Assembly: GCA_035502095.1 (NCBI GenBank)
Contig: DATJUX010000024.1
Span: forward strand, 40,680-104,679
Length of the DNA: 64,000 nucleotides
Source of the DNA: JAKANT01 sp035502095
GTDB lineage: Bacteria; Pseudomonadota; Gammaproteobacteria; Burkholderiales; Burkholderiaceae_F
Direction: 5' to 3'
Part shown: positions 25,345 through 34,396 of the stretch, in pieces
Numbering within the stretch: position 1 is the stretch's first letter
How the letters are laid out: every line of letters begins with the position of its first letter
Notes under the pieces: model-generated
Told to the model about the DNA's origin: nothing
Databases searched by the model: none
What the model saw: only the letters and a program-made list of their open reading frames with translations
Translations under genes and position numbers: made by a program

Positions 25345-27053
25345 TTCGCCGTGCAACCGTTGGCGGGACACACCCCCGTCGTCGGGCCGTTGAACGTCTG
25401 CGCGCACATCGCGTTGCTCAGGAACGTGTTGCCCGAGGTCAGGTCCGGGCCGTTGTACGTCGAGGCGCGCCACACCGCGTCGATGCCGAAGCCCGCGCTG
25501 TTCGAGACCACGCTGTTGGTGATCAGATCCGACGGCGGAACGTACTGGGCTTCGAAGTCGCCGATGATGAGCGCTGCGTTGTCTGGCGTGTTGAGCGGGC
25601 GGCAGTTGGCCGAGACGATTCCGCTGGGCGCGCCCGCGTAGCTGATCTCGACGTTTTCGAGCTTCGAGCCCGTGGCTGTGTCCAGCCACAGCCCGACCCA
25701 GTCGCCGGGAGCGGGGTTTGCCTCGCCCGACGTGAACACGATCGGCTTGTCCGCCGTGCCCACCGCGTTGAGCACGCCAACCAGGTTGTTCGATACGCTG
25801 CCGTTGGTGCCGAAGATCACGCGCGCACCCGGAGTTGTCGCATTCGCCTTCGGGAACTTGACGGTCACGCCGGGTTCCACGGTGAGGGTCACCGGCGTGG
25901 TCGAGTTTCCACTCGGCGCCACGCTCAAGCCGCCGGTCTGGATGCGCACCGGCACGCCGCGGTCGTGGATCGTCAGGTCACCGAAGACATTCGCACTCGG
26001 GCCGACGATATTGATCTCGTCGATGGCGTTGCCGGTATAGCTGCCGCTCGGAATGCTGCCGAGCGCCATCATGTCCACCAACACCGGGTAGGTCGTGGCG
26101 CCGGAAATCGTCAGGGCCTGCGAGTCGGCGGTGAACGCCGCGTTGGCATCCAAGTACACGCCGGTGCCCTGCGGCGACTGGATGAATACGTTGTCGACCT
26201 TGACCACGGCCGCCGGAGGCACGAAGTAGCCTGGCCCGACCGCGGCGATGGCGGGATTGTTGTACTCGCCGCCGAACGCCCCGGCGCCCTGCAACACGGT
26301 CCAGTGCAGTTCGATCATCGACGTGTCGCTCGCCCCGCGCAGGATGCCCCACGCCTGGTTGACATCGGCGCGTTCGAACACGACGAAGCTCGTGGAGCTC
26401 GTTCCCGCCGCAAGCAGCTTCGCGGTACCGATCACGGTGATGGTTGCGCCGGGACCCATGGCGACGATCGCACATGGCTGGACCGTGACGACGGCAGCAC
26501 CGGTGATTTCGATGCTGTTCTGGACCTGGTGCGTCACCCCGCCTCCAGCCCAAGTCTCGTCGGCACTGATGTTCGAGGCGTGTGTGACGACTGTCCCGTT
26601 CGGCGTCCCGCACGCCGCCACCGCCGGCATCACGACGACGCTTGCCGAACCCGCCTTGCTCGCGTCGTCGCTGCTGGTTGCGGTGATGGTGTAGGTCCCG
26701 GCCGTGCCGGACGTGAAGGTCGCGGTACCGCCGCTCACGGTCAGCGTGCCCCCGGCGGGCAACGCACTCCAGGTCACCGCGTCCGAGCAACTGCTGCTCG
26801 CGGTGACCGTCGCACTCACCGTCGAGGCCGCGTTGAGGGCGACCGAAGTCGGGTTGGCGGTCGCGGAGACGCCCGTTACGGTGCAATTGCTACCGCCGCC
26901 GCCGCCGCTGCTCCCGCCACCACCACCGCAGCTCGACAGGATCACTCCCCCGAGCGCCACCGACACGACCAGCGCGACCCAGCCGGGTACGCGCCCCGAT
27001 GTAACGACAACCCGCCGGGCCAGGTCGCCGACGCACGATGCAATGCTCGACAT
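25341..27053 (-). CDS. Surface or periplasmic lipoprotein with Ig-like domain and beta-helix-like region
   Basis: AAAGGGAGG lies 7 nt before ATG 27053. The 570-residue protein has a long charged N-terminus, a membrane segment and a lipobox LSSCGGGGG followed by a Gly/Ser linker, the usual anchor of betaproteobacterial surface lipoproteins. A bacterial Ig-like domain (about 55-140, ATANPTSVALNAASTVSATV) is followed by repetitive beta-rich sequence. Patterns such as TLTVEPGVTVKFP, NAVGTADKPIVFTSGE and SNSAGFGIDAVW are typical of right-handed parallel beta-helix proteins. It may bind surfaces or polysaccharides. No catalytic motif is visible. Confidence 0.8.
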   Translation of the reverse strand: MSSIASCVGDLARRVVVTSGRVPGWVALVVSVALGGVILSSCGGGGGSSGGGGGSNCTVTGVSATANPTSVALNAASTVSATVTASSSCSDAVTWSALPAGGTLTVSGGTATFTSGTAGTYTITATSSDDASKAGSASVVVMPAVAACGTPNGTVVTHASNISADETWAGGGVTHQVQNSIEITGAAVVTVQPCAIVAMGPGATITVIGTAKLLAAGTSSTSFVVFERADVNQAWGILRGASDTSMIELHWTVLQGAGAFGGEYNNPAIAAVGPGYFVPPAAVVKVDNVFIQSPQGTGVYLDANAAFTADSQALTISGATTYPVLVDMMALGSIPSGSYTGNAIDEINIVGPSANVFGDLTIHDRGVPVRIQTGGLSVAPSGNSTTPVTLTVEPGVTVKFPKANATTPGARVIFGTNGSVSNNLVGVLNAVGTADKPIVFTSGEANPAPGDWVGLWLDTATGSKLENVEISYAGAPSGIVSANCRPLNTPDNAALIIGDFEAQYVPPSDLITNSVVSNSAGFGIDAVWRASTYNGPDLTSGNTFLSNAMCAQTFNGPTTGVCPANGCTAN

Positions 27054-27664
27054 GATCGATCCTCCCTTTTCATCGGTCTGCGCCCGATGCGCCCGTTGGC
27101 GCACGTGGAAACGCGTCCGATGCGATCAGGCTAGGAAGGCCGGCGTTACAAGGCCGTTACGGCGGCTGTCTCGCGCTTAAGATGGCCGCCGGGCGTGAAT
27201 AGTCCGCACCGCCAGCGTCGGGTCCTCGCGCTCGATCAACCTCGAAGGGGCCGCGCTGCAATTGCCGATCAAGACCGCCCGCGTACACATCAGTCGGCCG
27301 GCAAGTCACGCACGTTTACGTCGCCGTGGATCGCGGCGCTCGCTGTTATCGCGACGATCGATGCAAAGCCGGCCCATCGTAGCGCTCGCCGCCGAGGTCT
27401 CCGCGCCCGATGCGCGCCTGGGGCGAATCGGTCGCAACCACTTCCGGGAATCGCTTCGAGATCACCATGGGTCGCCGTTCCGAGCTGCCGGGATTCCCGC
27501 ACGTTGCGACTTCGCATTTGCGCTTGCGCAACACTGCGCCAATGATGGAGGACTAATCTGCCGGCCTAGAAATAACAAGGGCGGGTTGGAAGTGATCGTC
27601 GAGTCGCCTCGCGTCCGGATGGGTGCGAATCTTCGACTGCTGCGCCGCGCCATAGGGAGAGACC
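27054..27664. other. Intergenic region, 611 bp, divergent genes, no supported gene
   Basis: This gap separates the divergently transcribed lipoprotein and lipase genes and should hold both promoters. Open frames in it (for example 27262-27672) are Arg/Ser-rich, have no ribosome site and read as non-coding. A locally AT-richer stretch, CTAGAAATAACAAGG, lies at about 27565-27580, some 90 bp before the lipase start. I see no repeat or RNA structure with confidence. Confidence 0.5.
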
Positions 27665-29218
27665 ATGTTTGAGGTTGTGAGGCGTTTGGGCATTGCTGCG
27701 CTCGCTGCCTGTGTTCTGGCGGCGTGCTCAGGCAACGGCAGTTCGGGCGCCGCCGTAGACGACAGCGGCGCGCGCGGCTCACTGATCCAGAATCCGCCGT
27801 TCCGAGCGGCGTCGCTGACCGCGGCGGACCTGACTGCCCAGCTGCAGTCGACACCTGCGGGGCAACAGTTGCTTCTGGTTGCGGGGATGCCAACCTGCGG
27901 CGTCGACGTCCACTACATCCAGTACGGAACCGTCGGCGGCGCCGGAGAATCGACCACCGCATCCGGCGTGTTGATGGTGCCGACGGGCGCCGCGTCATGC
28001 ACCGGAAAGCGGCCGATCGTTCTGTACGCGCATGGAACCACCACCGACCGCACGTACAACTTGGCGGCGATCGCCGACACCACCAATGCTGCCAACGGCG
28101 AAGCCGCGCTCGTCGCGGCGATGTTCGCCGCGCAGGGCTACATCGTGGTCGCGCCGAACTACGCGGGTTACGACAGTTCGCCGCTGCCGTATCACCCCTA
28201 CCTGAACGCCGACCAGCAGTCGAAGGAGATGATCGACGCGCTGACCGCGGCCCGCAAGGCGATCGGCAATGTCTTCGCTTCCGGCACCAGCGACAGCGGC
28301 AAGCTGTTCGTGACCGGTTATTCGCAAGGCGGGCACGTCGCGATGGCCACCGTGCGGGCGATGCAGGGGTTGACGACGCCGATCACGGTCACCGCGTCGG
28401 CCCCCATGTCCGGCCCGTATGCGATGGAGGCGATGGGCGACGCGATTTTCTTCGGCTCGGTGAACATCGGAGCGACGGTGTTCACGCCGTTGATCACGAC
28501 CAGCTTCCAGAAGGCATACGGCAACGTCTACAACGCGACCACCGATGTCTACGAGGCCACGTACGCCACCGGCATCGACACGCTGCTGCCGAGCACGACG
28601 CCGCTCGACCAGCTGTTCGTGGAGAACAAGCTGCCGCAGACGGCGCTGTTCAGCAGCACTACGCCTGTCACCGGCAACGCCACCCTCGACGCAGCGCTGG
28701 CCGTGCCGAGCAATCCCTTGTTCGCCACCGGGTTCGGCGCCAGCAACCTGGTCCTGAACAGCGTGCGCGTCGCGTGGGCACTGGACGCGCTCGCCAGTCC
28801 CGACGGCGCGGTGCCGACACCGCAGCCGGGCGTGCCGGTCGCTGTCGCGCCCCAGTACGGACTGCGCAAGGACTTCAAGACCAACGACCTGCGCAACAGC
28901 GCGTGGTTTCCGACCGCGCCGATGCTCTTGTGTGGCGGCAACGCCGACCCGACCGTGTTCTTCAGCGTGAACGCCCAGACCATGCAGGCGTTCTGGGCCG
29001 GGCTGCCGCCGGGTGCGGTGACCGTGCTCGACGTCGACTCGGCGGTGACCGGACCAACCGACCCGTTCGCCGCAGCGAAGGCCGGATTCGCGCAGGCTAA
29101 AGCGGCCGTTGCCGCTGCGGGTGGCCAGACCGCAGTGGTCGAGGAATACCACGGCACGCTCGTACCGCCCTTCTGCACCGCTGCAGCGCGCGGCTTTTTC
29201 GGCCAATTCCTACCGTAG
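27665..29218 (+). CDS. Secreted or lipid-anchored lipase/esterase, alpha/beta-hydrolase fold
   Basis: AGGGAGAGACC precedes ATG 27665. The 517-residue protein has a lipobox LAACSG near residue 20. It also has an oxyanion-region motif VLYAHGTTT, a Tyr-rich GYIVVAPNYAGYDSS segment, the nucleophile elbow GYSQGGH (Ser about 219), and late DP and H residues (GGNADPTVF; EEYHGTLVPP) in the right order for the triad. Length and Cys placement fit the secretory-lipase (LIP)-like/prolyl-oligopeptidase-like group. Substrate is probably an ester or lipid outside the inner membrane. The OmpW gene starts 8 bp downstream. Confidence 0.86.
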   Translation: MFEVVRRLGIAALAACVLAACSGNGSSGAAVDDSGARGSLIQNPPFRAASLTAADLTAQLQSTPAGQQLLLVAGMPTCGVDVHYIQYGTVGGAGESTTASGVLMVPTGAASCTGKRPIVLYAHGTTTDRTYNLAAIADTTNAANGEAALVAAMFAAQGYIVVAPNYAGYDSSPLPYHPYLNADQQSKEMIDALTAARKAIGNVFASGTSDSGKLFVTGYSQGGHVAMATVRAMQGLTTPITVTASAPMSGPYAMEAMGDAIFFGSVNIGATVFTPLITTSFQKAYGNVYNATTDVYEATYATGIDTLLPSTTPLDQLFVENKLPQTALFSSTTPVTGNATLDAALAVPSNPLFATGFGASNLVLNSVRVAWALDALASPDGAVPTPQPGVPVAVAPQYGLRKDFKTNDLRNSAWFPTAPMLLCGGNADPTVFFSVNAQTMQAFWAGLPPGAVTVLDVDSAVTGPTDPFAAAKAGFAQAKAAVAAAGGQTAVVEEYHGTLVPPFCTAAARGFFGQFLP

Positions 29219-29226
29219 CCCCCACT

Positions 29227-29910
29227 ATGAAACCGACCCTTGCTTCCCTCATCGTCGCGTCCGCATGCGTGGCCTGCTCCGCACCGGTCGCCGCGCAAGA
29301 CAACACGGTCCGTGCCGGGATCTACATCATCCAGTACCACGTGCACGCCGACGACCTCTCCGGTCCGTTCACGCCGTCGGGGCTGAACCTCGACGTGAAG
29401 AACGTCAACACGCTTTACCTCGCCTACATTCGCCGTCTATCGTCCAGCCTGGATCTCGAGTTGGCTGCCGGGTGGCCACCCAAGACCGAGACCGTCGCCA
29501 AAGGTCCACCGACAGTCGGATCGGTCCCGTATGACGGCCAAGTGATCGCCACCACGAAGTGGTTTTCGCCGACGGTTCTGCTGAACTACAAGTTCCTCGA
29601 CGAGTCGTCGCCCCTGCGTCCGTACGTCGGCATCGGCATCAACTACACCCATTTCTACGACCGCACGTCGACGGACGCCGGAAACGCCGCGGCGGGCGGC
29701 CCGACGCAGCTCTCGCTTTCCGACTCCTGGGGACCGGCCGGTACCATCGGTGTCTTCTACCGGCTGCCGCAGAACTGGTCCCTGGACGCTTCGTTCTCCA
29801 TGGCGAAGGTCAAGAGCGACCTGGAGGCGAACACGTCCGGCGTGGTACGCAAGACGACGATCGACTTCAAACCTCAAACCTGGGTGCTCTCGGTCGGCTA
29901 TTCGTTCTGA
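29227..29910 (+). CDS. OmpW-family outer-membrane protein
   Basis: The 227-residue protein has a signal peptide ending AAAQ-type (VAAQDN, about residue 24). Family features are NTVRAGIYIIQYHVHADDLSG, a conserved LRPYVGIGINYTHFYD strand pair and a C-terminal strand ending in Phe (LSVGYSF), recognised by the BAM machinery. OmpW proteins form an 8-stranded barrel with a hydrophobic side opening for small hydrophobic molecules. The tight spacing after the lipase gene suggests co-transcription, so uptake of lipase products is possible but unproven. Confidence 0.9.
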   Translation: MKPTLASLIVASACVACSAPVAAQDNTVRAGIYIIQYHVHADDLSGPFTPSGLNLDVKNVNTLYLAYIRRLSSSLDLELAAGWPPKTETVAKGPPTVGSVPYDGQVIATTKWFSPTVLLNYKFLDESSPLRPYVGIGINYTHFYDRTSTDAGNAAAGGPTQLSLSDSWGPAGTIGVFYRLPQNWSLDASFSMAKVKSDLEANTSGVVRKTTIDFKPQTWVLSVGYSF

Positions 29911-30104
29911 GCGGCGCCGTGGGACTGCCACCACGACCTTCCTGAACCAGGACCACGTCCGGTTCGCTCCTTCGCGACCCCGCCGCGCACCGGGCCGGCG
30001 GTCGCGTCAGCAAGTCGTAAGCGTCGAGACCTGGTGGCGGCCGCCGTAGCACCCCTTCGAGGTGCATCCTGTGCGCTGAAGCACACCGCGTCGCCCTATA
30101 CACC

Positions 30105-30317
30105 ATGCCCGGAGTCGAATCGCACCCAGCCTCCCCGACCGAAGCACGGGTCCGTTGCAGGAGCCGGCGCCAGAAGCTGGACCTGGCGGTGCGCGTCGCA
30201 TTCGTCATCGTGGCCGTGCTCGTGCTGCTGTACGACAAAGCCCACGAGCGGCTGACGCACTCGAAGGCCGGCTCCTCCGCGACGACCCAGGGCACGACCG
30301 GCGCCCATCCGCCTTGA
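30105..30317 (+). CDS. Possible small membrane protein
   Basis: In the 494-bp gap 29911-30404 this is the only frame with protein-like character. It has 70 residues with one hydrophobic helix (VRVAFVIVAVLVLLYDKA) flanked by basic residues on the N-side. There is no ribosome site before ATG 30105 and the N-terminal third is low-quality. The rest of the gap holds only short GC hairpins, including GGCCGCC/GGCGGCC near 30320-30335, just after this frame. Confidence 0.3.
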   Translation: MPGVESHPASPTEARVRCRSRRQKLDLAVRVAFVIVAVLVLLYDKAHERLTHSKAGSSATTQGTTGAHPP

Positions 30318-30404
30318 TCGGCCGCCGGGCGGCCCCGGCACGCGCTAAAGATCTGCGCGAGCGCGCCGAAGAACGTACTGGTGGCGTAGCCCCAGGAGGC
30401 GCTC

Positions 30405-30767
30405 GTGGGACAAGCACTCGACCAGCTCGACGACAACGCGGCATCGCGGCGTGAACAGCGCGACGCCGAAGCGCTGGCGACGGAGACGATTGAATGGCTG
30501 GCGGGGCTGCCCGAGGAAATCCGGCCCGAGGAACTGCCGGCGCGTTTTCCCCGCATCGCCAATGCCCTCGCGCGGCGCTGGATCGATCGCGACCGCGGCC
30601 GCGCCTATCTCGACGACATCCTGATCGACAAGCGCGGCACCCGGCGCGGCCTGCCGGACGAGGTCGCGGAGGAACTTGCCGCATTGAAGGACTACTTCGA
30701 GACCGTCCTGTATCCGGTGCCGCAAACCGCCTGGGACGAGGTCGCCGAGCGCGGCCGCAAGAAGTAG
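30405..30767 (+). CDS. Small cytoplasmic protein of unknown function
   Basis: A GTG start at 30405 is supported by AGGAGG at 30394-30399. The 120-residue product is helical and strongly charged, with WLAGLPEEIRPEELPARFPRIANALARRW and a C-terminal KDYFETVLYPVPQTAWDEV. No signal, membrane helix or catalytic motif is seen, and I do not recognise the family. Its stop is 22 bp from the convergent enolase-like gene. Confidence 0.65.
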   Translation: MGQALDQLDDNAASRREQRDAEALATETIEWLAGLPEEIRPEELPARFPRIANALARRWIDRDRGRAYLDDILIDKRGTRRGLPDEVAEELAALKDYFETVLYPVPQTAWDEVAERGRKK

Positions 30768-30789
30768 GCGCCGGGCGTCCAGCGCCCTT

Positions 30790-32091
30790 CTATCCGCGCG
30801 TCCGCCCGAACACGCCGGCGCCGGCAAAACGCGCGCGCCCCCCGAGGCGCTCTTCGATGCGCAATGCCTCGTTCCACTTGGCCATGCGTTCGCCGCGCGC
30901 AAACGAACCGACCTTGAGCTGTCCCGTCGCCCAGCCGATGGCGAGGTGCACGATCGTCGTGTCCTCGGTCTCGCCCGAACGCGCCGAGACGATTCCGGCA
31001 TAACCGGCGGCCTGCGCCGCGCGCCACGCCTGCAGCGTCTCGGTGAGCGTGCCGCGCTGGTTCGGCTTGAGGAGCACCGCGTTGGCCGCGCCGATGGCGG
31101 CGGCCTGCCGCACGAGCGGCGCGTGCGACACCAGGAAGTCGTCGCCGACGATCTGCAGCCGCTGCCCGGCGGCACGCGTGAAGCGCGCGAATCCTTCGGG
31201 ATCGTCCTCCGCGAGGGGGTCCTCGATCGAGACGATGGGGAACCGGTCGATCCAGCGCAGCAGCATTTCGATCATGCCGTCCGAGTCCAGCGTGCGCGCC
31301 TCGAGTCCGAGCGTGTAGCGGCCGGAGCGGCCGAAGTCCGAGGCGGCGACGTCGAGCGCAAGCGCGATCTGCACGCCCGGCGTGAAGCCCGCCCGCTCGA
31401 TCGCCTGCACCAGCGTTGCGAGCGCTTCTTCGTTGGCGCCGAAGTCCGGCCACCACCCGCCTTCGTCGGCCACGCCGTGGTCGGCGCCGCGCGCCCGCAT
31501 CAGTTCGCCCGCGCTGCGATAGACCTCGGCCGTCCATTCCAGCGCTTCGCGAAAACTCGATGCCGCGGGGCAGACGATCATGAAGTCCTGGATGTCGACG
31601 CGGCGGCCGGCGTGCGCGCCCCCGCCGAAGATCTGGATCTGCGGCATCGGCAGCACCACCGCAGCGTCACCACCGAGGTATTCGTACAGCGCGATGCCCA
31701 GCGATCGCGCGGCCGCATGCGCCGCGGCCATCGACACTGCAAGGGTCGCGTTGGCGCCGAGGCGGGCCTTGGCCGGCGTGCCGTCGAGAGCGACCAGACG
31801 TGCGTCGAGTGCGGCCTGGTCGTCGGCTTCCATACCAAGGAGCTCGCTCGCGATCTCGCCATTGACATTCTCGACGGCACGCAGCACGTCGAGGCCGCCG
31901 AAGAGCGCCGACACGCCGGCTGCGCCGTCGCGCAGTTCGACCGCCTCGCGGGCTCCCTTCGAGGCGCCGGCCGGCACGCTCGCGCGACCGACCGCGCCAT
32001 CCTGCAACGTGACCTCGGCCTCGACCGTCGGCCGCCCGCGGCTGTCCCATACGCGGCGCGCATGGATGGATCGGATGCTGCGCGAATTCAT
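30790..32091 (-). CDS. Enolase-family protein with altered active-site residues
   Basis: The 433-residue protein is full length for enolase and keeps much of the fold and metal site: VWDSRGRPTVEAEV, GASKGAREAVELRDG, His160 in GGGAHAG, Glu210 in ADEGGWW, Asp247, Glu290 in SIEDPL, Asp317 and Lys342 in LLKPNQRGTLTETL. Differences stand out. The usual QEFMI is QDFMI (Asp169 for the Glu matching yeast Glu168). The usual SHRSGETED is SARSGETED (Ala370 for the His matching yeast His373). The usual GASTG loop is GASKG. It is probably not the main glycolytic enolase, which I would expect elsewhere near pyrG. Start at ATG 32091. Confidence 0.85.
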   Translation of the reverse strand: MNSRSIRSIHARRVWDSRGRPTVEAEVTLQDGAVGRASVPAGASKGAREAVELRDGAAGVSALFGGLDVLRAVENVNGEIASELLGMEADDQAALDARLVALDGTPAKARLGANATLAVSMAAAHAAARSLGIALYEYLGGDAAVVLPMPQIQIFGGGAHAGRRVDIQDFMIVCPAASSFREALEWTAEVYRSAGELMRARGADHGVADEGGWWPDFGANEEALATLVQAIERAGFTPGVQIALALDVAASDFGRSGRYTLGLEARTLDSDGMIEMLLRWIDRFPIVSIEDPLAEDDPEGFARFTRAAGQRLQIVGDDFLVSHAPLVRQAAAIGAANAVLLKPNQRGTLTETLQAWRAAQAAGYAGIVSARSGETEDTTIVHLAIGWATGQLKVGSFARGERMAKWNEALRIEERLGGRARFAGAGVFGRTRG

Positions 32092-32207
32092 GGTTCACCG
32101 GGCGCGGTGGAGCAATGAGGGAATATTCGCATGCTGTTGGCGTCGTCCGCGGGATTGCGATTTGTCGAGGGAAGGCCAGCGATTTGCGCGTGGGCCGGGA
32201 GCCCATC

Positions 32208-32400
32208 ATGCAAAGCGCCGCCGGCCGGCCACGGGTGTTTCGTTGGATCCAACCTACGCGGCCCTCACGCTGACCACCCTGCTGTGGTCGTGCAACTCCA
32301 TCATCGGACGCGCGCTGCGCGACGAGGTGACGCGGTTGACGATCAACTTCCAGCGCTGGGCGATCGCCTTGATGGTGCTGGGTCGAGCGCACCGCCGGTC
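32208..32400 (+). pseudogene. Decayed 5' fragment of an EamA/DMT-type transporter gene
   Basis: In one frame at about 32237-32385 the sequence reads LDPTYAALTLTTLLWSCNSIIGRALRDEV then LTINFQRWAIALMVL, the first helix and loop of EamA-family drug/metabolite transporters (usual form TTLLWSGNxIIGRAL). The likely start ATG 32208 is in another frame, and after about 32400 the homology stops in unrelated sequence. It is a truncated, frameshifted remnant in the gap between the enolase-like gene and the DUF2127 gene. Confidence 0.6.
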
Positions 32401-32476
32401 CGGTGGACGTATTGGCGCCCCGTTCGTAAGCTCCTGCCTCGGGCGCGCACATCGCGTCGCTCGACCACTATCTTTC

Positions 32477-32986
32477 GTGCCGCCGACGACTCCTCCGGCT
32501 CGAGGCGCTTCGCCCGCCCTCCAACGGCGCGCCATCCGCGCGGTCGCCTTCATCGAGGCATTGAAGGGCGCAGTCGTCCTGGTCGGAGCGACCGGCTTGC
32601 TATCGCTCGTGCACAAGGACCTGGACCACATCGCGGCCCGCCTCATTGCGCACACGCACCTCAACCCGGCCTCACGGTTTCCGCATATCTTCCTGGACGC
32701 CGCCGCGCATGTGCAGCAGACCCACCTTCTCTGGCTGGCTGCGGGTGCCGCTGCCTACGCGGTGGTCCGGCTCATCGAGGCCTACGGCCTGTTCTGGGAA
32801 CGCGCCTGGGCCGAGTGGCTGGCCGCGCTCAGCGGCGGCCTCTATGTCCCGATCGAGGTCGTACACCTCGTCCGCAGGCCCTCCTGGTTCGTCCTTGGCG
32901 TTCTGGCCGCGAATGTCGCGGTCGTCGTGATCATGACGCTCGCCATCGTCCGCCGGCGCCGCGCGCCCGGCGCGCAGGCGGCGTGA
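32477..32986 (+). CDS. DUF2127 membrane protein
   Basis: From GTG 32477 the 169-residue product has four membrane helices: IRAVAFIEALKGAVVLVGATGL, THLLWLAAGAAAYAVVRLIEAYGLF, WLAALSGGLYVPIEVVHLV and a final FVLGVLAANVAVVVIMTLAIV. The IEALKG, RLIEAYGL and PIEV-H blocks are those of DUF2127. No function is established for the family. The exact start is uncertain, because no ribosome site is clear and the region upstream is pseudogene sequence. Confidence 0.78.
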   Translation: MPPTTPPARGASPALQRRAIRAVAFIEALKGAVVLVGATGLLSLVHKDLDHIAARLIAHTHLNPASRFPHIFLDAAAHVQQTHLLWLAAGAAAYAVVRLIEAYGLFWERAWAEWLAALSGGLYVPIEVVHLVRRPSWFVLGVLAANVAVVVIMTLAIVRRRRAPGAQAA

Positions 32987-33112
32987 TCGCGGCGTCGGTG
33001 TCCGGCACAGTCGATCGCGGTGCGACCGGCCTTCACGGAATGCCGCATATTCAAGTTCCGCGACAGGTCGCCGCAGCGAAGATCGGCTAGCCTGGAAGCA
33101 GGGAGGTGACCC

Positions 33113-34075
33113 ATGTGTCGATCGATCCGCACGACGGTCCTGGCGCTCGGCGCCGCGCTTGCCTTGCCCGTCGTTGCGCAAACCGTCAAGGTGACGCCGC
33201 TGGGCGGGATCGACGGCGAGTTCTGCCCGCAGGATCGGGCGCTGGTGTTCGAGGATCCGAACGGCACGCGCATCCTCTATGACCCGGGCCGCACCGTCGC
33301 CGGCGCGGAGGATCCGCGGCTGGGCAAGATCGACATCATCCTGGTGAGCCACATGCATGGCGACCACGTGGGCAACGCCCACAACGCCGCGCCGAATGCG
33401 GGAACTTGCGACAGGCCGGACGTGTCGGTGTCCGACATCCCCAACTCCAACGCGGTGAACATCGCGCTCGCCAAGAACGCGAAGATCGTGACCGGCAGCG
33501 AGATGCCCCCCTTCTTCGCCGCGAAGCTCAAGGCGAACGGCGGCGACCCGGCCAACTCGATCCTGGCCCGCTTCGGCGCCAGCGTGACGATCGGCGGCGT
33601 GCGGATCGCCACCGTCACCGCGATGCACAGCAACGGCCTGGATCCCGACTTCATCGGCGGCGAGCTCGGCAAGGCGATGAAGGAGGCCGGCATCGCCGGC
33701 GACGTCGGCCTGGCGACCGGCTATGTCCTCCGCTTCAGCAACGGCCTCGTCGCCTATCTGTCGGGCGACACCGGCATCACCGCCGACCAGGAGTTCGTGG
33801 TGCGCAACCACTACCACGCGAAACTCGCCGTCATGAACATCGGCGACGGCTTCACGACGGGTCCGGTCGAGGCGGCCTACGTCATCAACGAACTCGTCAA
33901 GCCCGCCTCGGTGATCGCCTCGCACGCCAACGAAGTCGGCACCGTGGGCGGCAAGGTGCGCCCGGGCAGCAAGACCGAGACGTTCATCAAGGCGGCCAAG
34001 GTACCGGTCCACGTCCCGCTCTCCGGCAAGACGATGGAGTTCAACGCGGCCGGGAAGTGCACGGCCGGGTGCTGA
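33113..34075 (+). CDS. Exported metallo-beta-lactamase-fold hydrolase
   Basis: GGGAGG lies upstream of ATG 33113. The 320-residue protein has a signal peptide ending VAQ (about residue 23). The metal site HMHGDH (His80, His82, Asp84, His85) is intact; further His in TAMHSNG and an Asp in LSGDTGIT follow, and a late SHANEVGT supplies another. The arrangement fits periplasmic MBL-fold hydrolases of the UlaG/RNase Z-like type rather than true beta-lactamases. Two Cys near the N-terminus of the domain and two at the C-terminal CTAGC may form disulphides. Substrate unknown. Confidence 0.86.
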   Translation: MCRSIRTTVLALGAALALPVVAQTVKVTPLGGIDGEFCPQDRALVFEDPNGTRILYDPGRTVAGAEDPRLGKIDIILVSHMHGDHVGNAHNAAPNAGTCDRPDVSVSDIPNSNAVNIALAKNAKIVTGSEMPPFFAAKLKANGGDPANSILARFGASVTIGGVRIATVTAMHSNGLDPDFIGGELGKAMKEAGIAGDVGLATGYVLRFSNGLVAYLSGDTGITADQEFVVRNHYHAKLAVMNIGDGFTTGPVEAAYVINELVKPASVIASHANEVGTVGGKVRPGSKTETFIKAAKVPVHVPLSGKTMEFNAAGKCTAGC

Positions 34076-34128
34076 TCGCCGCCGGTTACGCTGCCGCGTT
34101 TAGACCGAATACGACGCCCAAGAAACCC

Positions 34129-34395
34129 ATGCGCACCGCTCTCTTCCTGCTCGCCGGCTTCCTGCTTCTCGCCGCCTTTCTCGTGCTGGCGCGGCTCTTC
34201 GCCCAGCACTACCCTTCCGCCACGACATGGGCCACGATCGCGTTCGTCCTCGCCTGGTTTCTGGTGACCGCTGCGAACATGTGGGTCGGGGTGAACCGGG
34301 CCGGTTATTCAGCGGCCGAGGAAGTCCCCATCCTCCTGCTCCTGTTCGGCGCCCCGGCGCTCGCCGCCGTCGTTCTCAAGTGGAGACTGCTCTGA
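34129..34395 (+). CDS. Small conserved membrane protein
   Basis: 88 residues with three hydrophobic segments (FLLAGFLLLAAFLVLARLF; TIAFVLAWFLVTAANMWVGV; PILLLLFGAPALAAVVL) and the conserved linker NRAGYSAAEEVPILLL. I have met similar proteins in Burkholderiales genomes, always without a function. The next gene starts just after its stop. Confidence 0.72.
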   Translation: MRTALFLLAGFLLLAAFLVLARLFAQHYPSATTWATIAFVLAWFLVTAANMWVGVNRAGYSAAEEVPILLLLFGAPALAAVVLKWRLL

Positions 34396-34396
34396 G

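Noticed and set aside
27262..27672. Open frame in the lipoprotein-lipase gap
   Set aside because: Arg/Ser-rich, overlaps the lipase start, no ribosome site, no recognisable domain.
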